A stretch of 15,705 nucleotides of DNA from an uncultured Muribaculaceae bacterium (GCA_910586975.1 CAJUKX010000046.1:1-15705); one strand, 5' to 3'; positions 1-7,231 are shown, counted from the first letter of the stretch. A program made the numbers and translations. Notes: generated from the sequence alone by a model not told the origin.

Positions 1-1316
1 CGTTCTTCTGGGCTATAGGCATGAACTACTTCATGGAAGTAGCCAAGATGCGTGCAGCACGTATGCTGTGGGCCAAGATTGTAAAACAGTTCAATCCCAA
101 GAACCCCAAATCACTGGCGCTGCGCACACACTCGCAGACATCAGGTTGGAGTCTTACCGAACAGGACCCCTTCAACAACGTAGGCCGCACATGTATCGAA
201 GCTATGGCTGCAGCCCTTGGTCACACCCAGAGTCTGCATACCAACGCGCTTGACGAAGCTATCGCCCTTCCCACCGACTTCTCTGCACGTATCGCACGTA
301 ACACTCAGATTTACATCCAGGAAGAGACCATGGTTACCAAGCAGGTTGACCCCTGGGCCGGCTCATACTACGTGGAAGCCCTCACCAACGAGATCGCACA
401 CCGCGCATGGGAGCACATTCAGGAAATCGAAAAACTCGGCGGTATGGCCAAGGCTATCGAAACCGGTCTGCCCAAGCTCAGAATCGAAGAGGCCGCAGCC
501 CGCACTCAGGCTCGCATTGACTCTGGCCGTCAGACAATCGTTGGTATCAACAAATATTGTCTTGAGCACGAAGACCCGATCGACATCCTCGAAATCGACA
601 ACACACAGGTACGTACCGAACAGTGCGAACGCCTTGACGACCTGCGTGCACATCGCGATGAAGAGAAGGTTAAGGAAGCGCTGGCAGCTATTACCGAATG
701 TGTACGCACCAAGGAAGGCAACCTCCTTGACCTCGCAGTGAAGGCCGCAGGTGTACGCGCTACTCTCGGCGAAATTTCAGACGCCTGCGAAGAAGTCGTA
801 GGACGTTATAAAGCAGTAATCAGAACTATTTCAGGCGTGTATTCAGCAGAAACTAAGAAAGATCCCGACTTTGTCCGCGCACAGCAGATGTGTGAGGAAT
901 TCGCAAAACGCGAAGGTCGTCAACCCCGTATCATGATTGCCAAAATGGGCCAGGACGGTCACGACCGTGGTGCCAAGGTTGTTGCAACCGGTTATGCAGA
1001 CTGCGGATTCGACGTGGATATGGGTCCGCTCTTCCAGACTCCCGAAGAAGCCGCCCGTCAGGCCGTTGAAAACGACGTACATATTCTCGGTGTAAGCTCA
1101 CTCGCTGCAGGCCACAAGACTCTGATTCCGCAGGTAATCGCAGAACTCAAGAAACTCGGCCGCGAAGACATAATGGTGACAGCCGGTGGTGTTATCCCCG
1201 CTCAGGATTATGACTTCCTCTATAAAGCCGGTGTGGCAGCCATTTTCGGCCCCGGTACCCGTATTCCTGATTCAGCCATCAAGATGCTCGAAATCCTCAA
1301 CGAGGATCTCAAGTAA
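1..1316 (+). CDS. mutB: methylmalonyl-CoA mutase large (alpha) subunit, 5'-truncated by the window edge
   Basis: Adenosylcobalamin-dependent interconversion of succinyl-CoA and (R)-methylmalonyl-CoA in the cytoplasm, part of the propionate/succinate pathway of Bacteroidales. The reading frame is open from base 3, before the first in-frame ATG at 21, so the true start lies outside the window; 437 of roughly 715 residues are visible. The catalytic-domain signature RTHSQTSGWSL (active-site His about visible residue 43) is followed by the C-terminal cobalamin-binding domain with GQDGHDRGAKV, whose His (codon 960-962) is the lower axial cobalt ligand of the DxHxxG motif. The chain ends naturally at TAA. 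The small subunit (mutA) would be expected just upstream, outside the window. A terminator follows within 20 bases. Identity is close to certain. Confidence 0.97.
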   Translation, partial: FFWAIGMNYFMEVAKMRAARMLWAKIVKQFNPKNPKSLALRTHSQTSGWSLTEQDPFNNVGRTCIEAMAAALGHTQSLHTNALDEAIALPTDFSARIARNTQIYIQEETMVTKQVDPWAGSYYVEALTNEIAHRAWEHIQEIEKLGGMAKAIETGLPKLRIEEAAARTQARIDSGRQTIVGINKYCLEHEDPIDILEIDNTQVRTEQCERLDDLRAHRDEEKVKEALAAITECVRTKEGNLLDLAVKAAGVRATLGEISDACEEVVGRYKAVIRTISGVYSAETKKDPDFVRAQQMCEEFAKREGRQPRIMIAKMGQDGHDRGAKVVATGYADCGFDVDMGPLFQTPEEAARQAVENDVHILGVSSLAAGHKTLIPQVIAELKKLGREDIMVTAGGVIPAQDYDFLYKAGVAAIFGPGTRIPDSAIKMLEILNEDLK

Positions 1317-1335
1317 TCAATAATACGATCCAATG

Positions 1336-1370
1336 CTCCCCGGCACTTTTCACTCTGTCGGGGAGTTTTT
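1336..1370 (+). terminator. rho-independent terminator after mutB
   Basis: CTCCCCG (1336-1342) pairs with CGGGGAG (1359-1365) and is followed directly by five T and a T-rich stretch. It lies 19 bases after the mutB stop and only about 20 bases before the start of the next gene. I see no TAnnTTTG promoter between them, so the downstream gene depends on read-through or an unrecognised promoter. Confidence 0.85.
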
Positions 1371-1390
1371 AATTTATTGAAATCCAAAGT

Positions 1391-4384
1391 ATGCCTCAGA
1401 AAAAGTTTTTAGAACAGATTGCCGATTATTATACCGGCAGGCCCGGTAACGGTGACCTTGCTGATATTACGTTCATATTCCCGAACAAGCGCTCGGCTAT
1501 GTTCCTCAAACGATATATACAGCTTAGGGTAAAAGACCGGTTTACGCTGATGCCACGTTTTTCGACCTTCAGTCGCTTTACATCGCAGATTGTGCGCGTA
1601 GGCGAAGCCTCACGCTACGAGGCTCTGTTTATACTCTACCAGTCATATTGCCAAGCGTTGATAGAGTCCAACCCTCAGGGCGAGGAGCAGATACGCGACT
1701 TCGACAGGTTTATATTCTGGGGCGACATGATACTGAACGATTTTGATGAGATAGACAAAGCTCTTGCCGATCCCAAACAACTATATAAAAATCTCGAATC
1801 ATTCAAAGAAATTTCTTCTGATTATCTTACAGATGAACAGAAAAATATTATCAAAAGAATTTGGGGAGAAACCAATTATACAGTTCATGTAGAATCATTC
1901 TGGCTTCACACCAACAACGGCGACAAATCGGAACTCACACGCAAGTTTACCACTCTTTGGCAAATTCTCGGGCGCATTTATGAGATTTTTCAGGAAAAGC
2001 TTAAAGAAAATAATCTGACCACTTCCGGTAAACAAATGCGCCGGGCTCTTGAAATCCTTAAAAGCCGCGACAATTCCAATTTATTAAACCGCCGATACGT
2101 CTTTGTGGGTTTGAGCGACTTGACAAATGCTGAAATAGCCATAATGGATTTTTTGAAAAATGCCGGCATTGCCGAATTTTTCTGGGATCTGGAGACGCCG
2201 CTTTTTAAGTCGGGGGATGATAAATTTGACAATGAGAATCGTGCGATACGTATAATATCGCGCCTAAAAGAACTTTACCCCATGCCCTCAGACTTCGAGC
2301 CGAAACCTGTAAGTAGCGTAGGGAATATCAATATCGTAGGTGTGCCGTCGGCAATGGCACAAAGCAAGTATGCGGGTAAAGTGATAAAAGAAATGGGAAA
2401 ATTGAGCGACAGCGACGCGTTCAATACCGCCATTGTAGTTCCCGACACATCTCAGCTCATGCACTTGATGTTGAGTTTGCCCGAAGACCTGCCGGGTATC
2501 AATGTGACGATGGGACTGCCCTACTCCTCCACCAACTTTGCAAATCTTTTCCGTGCCATCATCTCTATGCAGAGACGCATGCGCAAGACAAGAAACAATA
2601 AACATACGTTCTTCTATCAGGATGTACTAGAGGTACTTGTGCATCCGCACTTTCAGCTCGTAGCTCCTCAAAGAGCCAATTCTGTAAGGCAATATATATT
2701 TGACCAAAGACAGTTTAACATTGATGCTGAGGCCCTTACCAACGAGTTCCCTGAATTGTCGGCAATTTTCAGCCCCGTAGGTGATACCGATAATATTGAT
2801 AACACTTACCGGTATATCACCGGCCTTTTGAACTGCCTGCGCGAATCGTTTATGAAATATTCAAGTGCAAAAGTCGATGACGATGTTTTTGAAATCAAAA
2901 TTCTTGATTATTTCGAACAGCAGCTTGATGAGCTTCATCGTATGATGGAGAAATACAGTATTGACATGCGGGGAGCAACATTTTTCTCCATTTTCGAACG
3001 CATTCTCCAATCCAAGACCATCAATGTAGAAGGCACACCGCTTCATGGCCTGCAAATAATGGGTGTACTTGAAACCCGAGCGCTTGACTTCGACAATATC
3101 ATTTTCCTCGACATGAACGAGAGAACCTTTCCACGTCGTGATTATGTCAAGACTATGATTCCCAATAATCTGCGCAGAGGTTATGGACTGCCACCGATTG
3201 AGCAAAGCGAGAGTTTCTACTCCTACTATTTCCTGCGAGCTATAGGCCGTGCATCTAATGTGACACTATTGTATGATTCTCGTCCGCCCAAGACCGGAAC
3301 AAGCGAGATGTCGCGCTACGTCACCCAGCTGATGTATCTGAATCAAGGCGACAATATAAAGCACAACCAGGTGGAATTCAGCGGAAAGCAACCGCAATGC
3401 TCAGAGATTACAGTCAACAAGACTCCGGCTGTGATGCGACAGCTGAATGAATTCCGCCGTCCGGGCGGTAAAAATATTTCTGCATCATCGCTCAAAACCT
3501 ACCTTAACTGCCCCTTGCAATTTTATCTGCAATATATCGTAGGACTGAGAGATTCCGATGATCCTACGGAGTATATGGATGAGGCCGAGATAGGTACTAT
3601 ATTCCACAACACGGTGGAGCGCCTGTACCGTCCATATAAAGAAGTTGAGATAACTGAACAGATAATAGACAAGATTCTGAACGATGGCAATCTGGATAGA
3701 ATACTTATCGAAGAAATAGCCATTATCAACAAACTTGATCCCAAGACAGCAAGCATGGATTCATTCAACATCGAAGCAAGGATGTTGAAAGGAAAAATAG
3801 CCTTGCTAATACGCCAGATGCTCGAATGCGAGAAAACAGAATATTGCGCTCGATCCGGCAATTTCACTTATATGGATGGCGAAATGGAGGTGGCAAAGCC
3901 TTGGAAGATATACGACGGTTTAACGGTTAACTTCAAGATGCTGATAGACCGTATCGACAGGCTTGATGGGAACACCCTGAGGTTTATAGACTATAAAACC
4001 GGTAAAGATATATACAAGATTGGCAACAATTTAGAATCAATATTCTCGCCTGACTACACAAAGCACGCCATATTCCAACTGCTGGTTTATGCCGAGGCCT
4101 ATCATGACCTTGCAGACCCTGATGTTGATATACATATTGCCCTTCATATAGTAAAGAAGATCCTTACTGAAAACACTATAGCGCCCATCACATTAGGCAG
4201 AGGTGTGTTGCCCGATTTCAAAGCCATCACACAGCAGTTCCGCCCGATGCTCAACGACCTGTTCCGCAAAATTTTCGACGACACCACACCGTTCAATCAA
4301 TGTGCCAACGCCGAGCAATGCCGTCGGTGCTCATTCAACAGTATGTGCGGCCGCAGCCTGCCGCCTGAATACGATAATCTATAG
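1391..4384 (+). CDS. AddB-like PD-(D/E)XK nuclease family protein with Fe-S cysteine cluster
   Basis: Probable helicase-like nuclease subunit for end resection in double-strand break repair, related to AddB; 997 residues. The N-terminal region has the AddB/UvrD-like strand FIFPNKRSA (28-36), where a working helicase would carry a GxGKT Walker A loop; that loop is absent here, so ATP-driven unwinding is unlikely in this region. The C-terminal nuclease domain is intact: His739 in GTIFHNTVERLY, then DRIDRLDG, then IDYKTG with Asp867 and Lys869, then QLLVYAEAY. Cys707 (NCPLQFY) and the C-terminal set C977-x2-C980-x5-C986 match the four-cysteine Fe-S staple of AddB. The ATG at 1391 gives the full domain; no Shine-Dalgarno is seen, which is normal for this phylum. 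No addA-like helicase partner is adjacent. hemW follows after 10 bases, so the two are probably cotranscribed. Confidence 0.85.
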   Translation: MPQKKFLEQIADYYTGRPGNGDLADITFIFPNKRSAMFLKRYIQLRVKDRFTLMPRFSTFSRFTSQIVRVGEASRYEALFILYQSYCQALIESNPQGEEQIRDFDRFIFWGDMILNDFDEIDKALADPKQLYKNLESFKEISSDYLTDEQKNIIKRIWGETNYTVHVESFWLHTNNGDKSELTRKFTTLWQILGRIYEIFQEKLKENNLTTSGKQMRRALEILKSRDNSNLLNRRYVFVGLSDLTNAEIAIMDFLKNAGIAEFFWDLETPLFKSGDDKFDNENRAIRIISRLKELYPMPSDFEPKPVSSVGNINIVGVPSAMAQSKYAGKVIKEMGKLSDSDAFNTAIVVPDTSQLMHLMLSLPEDLPGINVTMGLPYSSTNFANLFRAIISMQRRMRKTRNNKHTFFYQDVLEVLVHPHFQLVAPQRANSVRQYIFDQRQFNIDAEALTNEFPELSAIFSPVGDTDNIDNTYRYITGLLNCLRESFMKYSSAKVDDDVFEIKILDYFEQQLDELHRMMEKYSIDMRGATFFSIFERILQSKTINVEGTPLHGLQIMGVLETRALDFDNIIFLDMNERTFPRRDYVKTMIPNNLRRGYGLPPIEQSESFYSYYFLRAIGRASNVTLLYDSRPPKTGTSEMSRYVTQLMYLNQGDNIKHNQVEFSGKQPQCSEITVNKTPAVMRQLNEFRRPGGKNISASSLKTYLNCPLQFYLQYIVGLRDSDDPTEYMDEAEIGTIFHNTVERLYRPYKEVEITEQIIDKILNDGNLDRILIEEIAIINKLDPKTASMDSFNIEARMLKGKIALLIRQMLECEKTEYCARSGNFTYMDGEMEVAKPWKIYDGLTVNFKMLIDRIDRLDGNTLRFIDYKTGKDIYKIGNNLESIFSPDYTKHAIFQLLVYAEAYHDLADPDVDIHIALHIVKKILTENTIAPITLGRGVLPDFKAITQQFRPMLNDLFRKIFDDTTPFNQCANAEQCRRCSFNSMCGRSLPPEYDNL

Positions 4385-4394
4385 CTTGTTTAAT

Positions 4395-5489
4395 ATGGCC
4401 GGATTGTACATTCACATACCCTTTTGCAAATCAAAATGTATATATTGCGATTTCTACTCCATGACACGGCTTTCGGCCATGGAAGAAGTAGTAAATGGCA
4501 TAATCATGGAATTTGAAAGCCGTAAAGATGAGATCGTTGAACCCTTCACCACTATATATATAGGTGGCGGTACACCCTCAGTTGTGCCTGTTGATATACT
4601 GCTGCCGCTGATTGAATCGCTGCCAACTGAGTCTGTACGTGAATTCACAATCGAAGCCAATCCCGACAATATTACTCCTGAACTCGTAGCAAGATGGAAA
4701 CAAGCCGGTATTAACAGGGTGAGCCTTGGCGTACAGACCCTTGATGATAAGGTATTGAAATCTATAGGACGACGTCATAACGGCAGGCAGGCAATCGAGG
4801 CAATCAAGATGATTGCAGAAGGAGGTATTAATAATATTTCAGCCGACTTGATATATGGCCTCCCCGGTATAAGTCAAAACAGATGGGAACAGGATCTTGA
4901 TGCTATTTTGAATACACCTATCACCCATCTCTCAGCATATAGCCTCACTTATACAGAAGGCACCATGCTATACAAGATGTGGCAGCAGAATAGGATTACA
5001 CCACTTTCCGACGAAGAAACCGAGCTGCGATTCAATACATTAAGGAATATGACTGCTGCTGCCGGTTTTGAGCATTATGAAATTTCAAATTTTGCAAAAA
5101 AGGGATATAAATCCCAACATAATTCCACCTATTGGATGCCTGAGGGCAAGTGGCTCGGTCTGGGACCGTCAGCACATTCATTTGACGGCACGACAAGGCG
5201 TATCGACATCCCCGATACTTCAGAATGGCTATCCCGCCTGCCTCACCCCTATACAATAGATGAAGAGACCGACCTTGATCGTGTAAATGACATAATAGTT
5301 ACAACGCTACGCACAGCCAATGGTCTGAATCTAAACGATATACCGGAAAAATATCGGCATAGAGTACTTGAATCAGCATCGCGCCACATAGCATCAGGCG
5401 CTATAAGCAAGAATTTTGAAAATCTGAGAATAGAGCAATCACTATGGCTGATCAGTGATGCTTTTATACGCGATTTGATAATTTTATAG
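4395..5489 (+). CDS. hemW: radical SAM heme chaperone HemW
   Basis: Radical SAM protein of the HemW family, which binds heme and passes it to target proteins; formerly annotated as oxygen-independent coproporphyrinogen III oxidase. The 364-residue chain starts at the ATG at 4395. The motif CKSKCIYCDF gives Cys11, Cys15 and Cys18 for the 4Fe-4S cluster. Phe20 stands where true HemN oxidases have a fourth cysteine, so HemW is preferred. The SAM-contacting GGGTPS is at 57-62. The frame stays open upstream to 4203, but that stretch overlaps the end of the preceding gene and has a composition unlike a protein, so it is not part of the gene. The length is close to the family norm of about 375. Spacing of 10 bases from the upstream nuclease suggests cotranscription. 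Confidence 0.93.
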   Translation: MAGLYIHIPFCKSKCIYCDFYSMTRLSAMEEVVNGIIMEFESRKDEIVEPFTTIYIGGGTPSVVPVDILLPLIESLPTESVREFTIEANPDNITPELVARWKQAGINRVSLGVQTLDDKVLKSIGRRHNGRQAIEAIKMIAEGGINNISADLIYGLPGISQNRWEQDLDAILNTPITHLSAYSLTYTEGTMLYKMWQQNRITPLSDEETELRFNTLRNMTAAAGFEHYEISNFAKKGYKSQHNSTYWMPEGKWLGLGPSAHSFDGTTRRIDIPDTSEWLSRLPHPYTIDEETDLDRVNDIIVTTLRTANGLNLNDIPEKYRHRVLESASRHIASGAISKNFENLRIEQSLWLISDAFIRDLIIL

Positions 5490-5508
5490 ATGTATTATAC
5501 CATAATAC

Positions 5509-5539
5509 TTTGCCGATTGAAAAAAAAAGCGTAACTTTG
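5509..5539 (+). promoter_or_regulatory. promoter of the rpsF-rpsR-rplI operon
   Basis: TTTG at 5509-5512, then 19 bases, then TAACTTTG at 5532-5539. This matches the Bacteroidetes primary sigma factor consensus TTTG / TAnnTTTG exactly, at the preferred spacing. Transcription is expected to start near 5543, giving a leader of about 60 bases before rpsF. Confidence 0.85.
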
Positions 5540-5545
5540 CAGTCG

Positions 5546-5566
5546 GTTTATGGAGACACCATAAAC
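5546..5566 (+). promoter_or_regulatory. 5'-terminal hairpin in the rpsF leader
   Basis: GTTTATGG (5546-5553) and CCATAAAC (5559-5566) form a perfect 8-bp stem with loop AGACA, starting about 3 bases from the predicted transcript 5' end. It could stabilise the mRNA or bind a ribosomal protein. It lacks the CCG-containing internal loop of the published S6:S18 leader motif, so a role in autoregulation is only inference. Confidence 0.5.
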
Positions 5567-5603
5567 TTATAAGAAATTTATAATTACCAACTCATTTTTA
5601 ACA

Positions 5604-5975
5604 ATGAAGTACGAAACCGTTTTCATTTTAACTCCCGTTTTGTCTGACGCTCAGATGAAGGAAGCGGTAGAAAAGTTCAGCAAGGTGCTCACCGACAACG
5701 GTGCAAGCATCGTGAACACCGAAGAATGGGGCATGCGCAAGCTCGCTTATCCCATCCAGAAGAAGTCAACAGGCTTCTACACCCTCGTAGAGTTTGAAGG
5801 TGACACCACCCTCGTTAAGAAACTCGAAACAGCTTTCCGTCGCGACGAGCGCGTTCTTCGCTTCCTCGTTTTCCGTCAGGACAAGTATGCTGCAGAATAC
5901 GCCGCAAAGCGTCGTAGCCTCAAGGCAGCTAAAGCAACAGAAGCAACCCAACCCGTAGAAGCAAAGGAGGACTAA
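5604..5975 (+). CDS. rpsF: 30S ribosomal protein bS6
   Basis: Small-subunit ribosomal protein that binds the central domain of 16S rRNA together with bS18. The 123 residues start with the typical MKYETVFIL strand and include WGMRKLAYPIQK and the FRRDERVLRFLV region, followed by a charged Ala/Lys-rich tail of about 25 residues that is variable in the family. It is the first gene of the conserved rpsF-rpsR-rplI order. In Flavobacterium ribosomes bS6, bS18 and bS21 together sequester the anti-Shine-Dalgarno tail of 16S rRNA (established for that phylum). The stop codon lies 3 bases before rpsR, and the last codons of rpsF encode the Shine-Dalgarno sequence of rpsR. Confidence 0.97.
   Translation: MKYETVFILTPVLSDAQMKEAVEKFSKVLTDNGASIVNTEEWGMRKLAYPIQKKSTGFYTLVEFEGDTTLVKKLETAFRRDERVLRFLVFRQDKYAAEYAAKRRSLKAAKATEATQPVEAKED
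5963..5970 (+). promoter_or_regulatory. strong Shine-Dalgarno sequence of rpsR
   Basis: AAAGGAGG at 5963-5970, 8 bases before the rpsR ATG, is near-perfect complementarity to the 16S rRNA tail. It sits inside the last codons of rpsF (Ala-Lys-Glu-Asp). Every other gene start in the window lacks such a site, which is usual in Bacteroidetes, so this one stands out. Strong sites ahead of bS21 and/or bS18 genes have been proposed as autoregulatory elements in this phylum. Confidence 0.85.
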
Positions 5976-5978
5976 ACA

Positions 5979-6245
5979 ATGGCACAGCAATCAGAAATCC
6001 GCTATCTTACTCCCATGTCTGTTGACGTGAAGAAGAAAAAATACTGCCGTTTCAAACGTGCAGGTATCAAGTACGTTGATTATAAGGATGCAGAATTCCT
6101 GAAGAAGTTCCTCAACGAACAGGGTAAGATTCTTCCCCGTCGTATCACCGGTACTTCACTCAAATTCCAGCGTCGTGTAGCTCAGGCCGTAAAGCGTGCC
6201 CGTCACCTTGCCCTGCTGCCCTACGTAACCGACCTTATGAAATAA
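5979..6245 (+). CDS. rpsR: 30S ribosomal protein bS18
   Basis: Small-subunit protein of the platform, partner of bS6; 88 residues. The conserved core YCRFKRAGIKYVDYKD and the segment GKILPRRITGTSLKFQRRV are diagnostic, and the chain ends with the usual basic helix RAVKRARH-like segment (here QAVKRARHLALLPY). It has a single cysteine, so it is not a four-cysteine zinc-binding form. The start at 5979 is fixed by the Shine-Dalgarno sequence 8 bases upstream. It is the middle gene of the rpsF-rpsR-rplI operon, with rplI beginning 20 bases after its stop. Confidence 0.97.
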   Translation: MAQQSEIRYLTPMSVDVKKKKYCRFKRAGIKYVDYKDAEFLKKFLNEQGKILPRRITGTSLKFQRRVAQAVKRARHLALLPYVTDLMK

Positions 6246-6265
6246 CCCTTAAACCAGGACCCATT

Positions 6266-6709
6266 ATGAAAATTATTCTTAAAGAAGACGTTCGCGGCCT
6301 TGGATACAAGGACGACGTAGTTGAAGTAAAGGACGGCTATGGCCGTAACTATCTTATCCCCCAGGGCAAAGCTATCGTAGCCAGCAACTCAAACCTCAAA
6401 ATGCTTGCTGAAAACCTGCGTCAGCGTGCCCACAAGATTGCACAGCTTAAGGCAGATGCAGAAGCTGCAGCTGCTGCTCTCGAAGGCGTATCACTCACAA
6501 TCGGTGCCAAGACCTCTGCTACAGGTACAATCTTCGGTTCTGTTAATGCTATTCAGATTGCCGAAGCCCTCGAAAAGCTTGGTCACAACGTTGATCGTAA
6601 ACTCATCATCGTTAAGGACACCATCAAGGAAGTTGGCAAATACTCTGCCACAATTCAATTCCACAAAGAAGTGGCTGTTGAAATTCCTTTTGAAGTGGTT
6701 GCTGAATAA
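6266..6709 (+). CDS. rplI: 50S ribosomal protein bL9
   Basis: Large-subunit protein near the L1 stalk that affects translational fidelity; 147 residues, a standard length. The N-terminal rRNA-binding domain carries GYGRNYLIPQGKA (about 24-36), followed by the long connecting helix rich in Ala and Lys (about 41-73) and the C-terminal domain with GTIFGSVNAIQIAEAL. It is the last gene of the operon; a strong terminator starts 34 bases after its stop. The start at 6266 has only a weak purine stretch upstream. Confidence 0.97.
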   Translation: MKIILKEDVRGLGYKDDVVEVKDGYGRNYLIPQGKAIVASNSNLKMLAENLRQRAHKIAQLKADAEAAAAALEGVSLTIGAKTSATGTIFGSVNAIQIAEALEKLGHNVDRKLIIVKDTIKEVGKYSATIQFHKEVAVEIPFEVVAE

Positions 6710-6743
6710 GCACATCCCAAATTCACTAATAATACCCCTCAAT

Positions 6744-6779
6744 AAGGTTCTCGTCGAGATGACGAGAACCTTGTTTTTT
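6744..6779 (+). terminator. terminator of the rpsF-rpsR-rplI operon
   Basis: A perfect 12-bp stem, AAGGTTCTCGTC (6744-6755) with GACGAGAACCTT (6761-6772), has a 5-base loop and is followed by G and six T. It is a classical rho-independent terminator for plus-strand transcription. Confidence 0.93.
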
Positions 6780-6823
6780 ACACCTGTACACACTTGATAA
6801 TGGCGATTATTAAATTGAGAATC

Positions 6824-6861
6824 AAAAAAAATCAGGAATAACCAAAGTCACTCCTGATTTT
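6824..6861 (-). terminator. strong minus-strand terminator with no obvious gene in front
   Basis: TCCTGATTTT (6852-6861) pairs with AAAATCAGGA (6828-6837). Read as minus-strand RNA, the helix continues inward through two G-U pairs to about 15 bp with a 4-base TTTG loop, and it is followed by a run of eight T including the arm. Read as plus-strand RNA, the same inner positions are mismatches, which points to minus-strand use. The nearest upstream minus-strand promoter is at 7024-7054. Confidence 0.75.
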
Positions 6862-6947
6862 GTGCGGACGAGCTTGAAGTTATCGTGCCTAAATTATACT
6901 AAAGATGAAGTGCACTTTGTTGTAAAAGGAAAGCTATTAAAATACAA

Positions 6948-6972
6948 GAGACCATAGCATCGCTACGGTCTC
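6948..6972 (-). terminator. minus-strand terminator-like hairpin of the small transcript
   Basis: As minus-strand RNA, GAGACC-G-TAGC and GCTA-T-GGTCTC form an 11-bp helix with one G-U pair and a 3-base loop, followed by TTGTATTTT. On the plus strand the wobble position is an A-C mismatch, supporting minus-strand function. The T-tract is interrupted, so termination may be partial. Confidence 0.6.
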
Positions 6973-7019
6973 AGGGTTCTGCGTCGTCGCAGGACGCTTT
7001 CAATGGTCTTATCTCCCAT
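6963..7019 (-). CDS. candidate 18-residue basic peptide, unrecognised
   Basis: The ATG at 7019 lies only 4 bases after the TAnnTTTG element, so the message would be almost leaderless. The predicted peptide MGDKTIESVLRRRRTLRP has an acidic/polar first half and an Arg-rich tail with five arginines among its last eight or nine residues. Its TAG stop sits inside the terminator-like hairpin 6948-6972, so a ribosome at the end of the ORF would cover that hairpin. This geometry resembles leader peptides, but no gene follows on this strand before the convergent rplI. It may equally be a chance ORF within a small RNA. No function is proposed. Confidence 0.3.
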   Translation of the reverse strand: MGDKTIESVLRRRRTLRP

Positions 7020-7023
7020 GCCA

Positions 7024-7054
7024 CAAAGATAATGATTATTTTCTTAACATCAAT
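7024..7054 (-). promoter_or_regulatory. minus-strand promoter of the small transcript
   Basis: On the minus strand TATCTTTG (complement of 7024-7031) matches TAnnTTTG exactly, preceded by ATTG (complement of 7051-7054) after 19 bases. This is the Bacteroidetes promoter arrangement with one mismatch in the upstream element. It points away from nrdJ's end toward 6950. Confidence 0.55.
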
Positions 7055-7231
7055 ATATAATGGCATAAAAAACATATTTTTCCGGGATATAGCATAAAAA
7101 AATGCCCCCGGCTTGTCAAACCTCTTTAACAACTAAACACTGATATTACTGCCTCCTTCTGATTCGTTCAGGGTAGAGTTCTATGCCTCGCTATTGGCCG
7201 ATTTCCCGGATCTTGAGCTGCTCGCTAAGCA

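Larger units (their letters stand above)
6939..7020 (-). ncRNA. candidate small RNA or tiny leaderless mRNA of about 80 bases
   Basis: A compact minus-strand unit: a promoter at 7024-7054, expected transcript start near 7020, and an intrinsic-terminator-like hairpin at 6948-6972 followed by TTGTATTTT. An internal hairpin CTGCG-ACGA-CGCAG lies at about 6979-6992. The transcript could read on to the stronger terminator at 6824-6861, giving about 195 bases. I do not recognise an Rfam family in it; it lacks the long rod closing 5' to 3' that 6S RNA would show. Existence is inferred from sequence signals alone. Confidence 0.42.

Noticed and set aside
4203..4394. 64-codon in-frame extension upstream of hemW
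   Set aside because: It overlaps the end of the nuclease gene in another frame, is Ser/Thr/Cys-rich low-quality sequence, and the radical SAM fold begins right after the ATG at 4395.
5540..5603. Canonical S6:S18 leader motif
   Set aside because: A hairpin exists but the diagnostic CCG-bearing asymmetric internal loop is not present.
7085..7118. Possible hairpin with CCGGG/CCCGG and GCAT/ATGC arms
   Set aside because: The outer stem is 5 bp and the inner arms are offset, leaving bulges; not convincing as a terminator on either strand.
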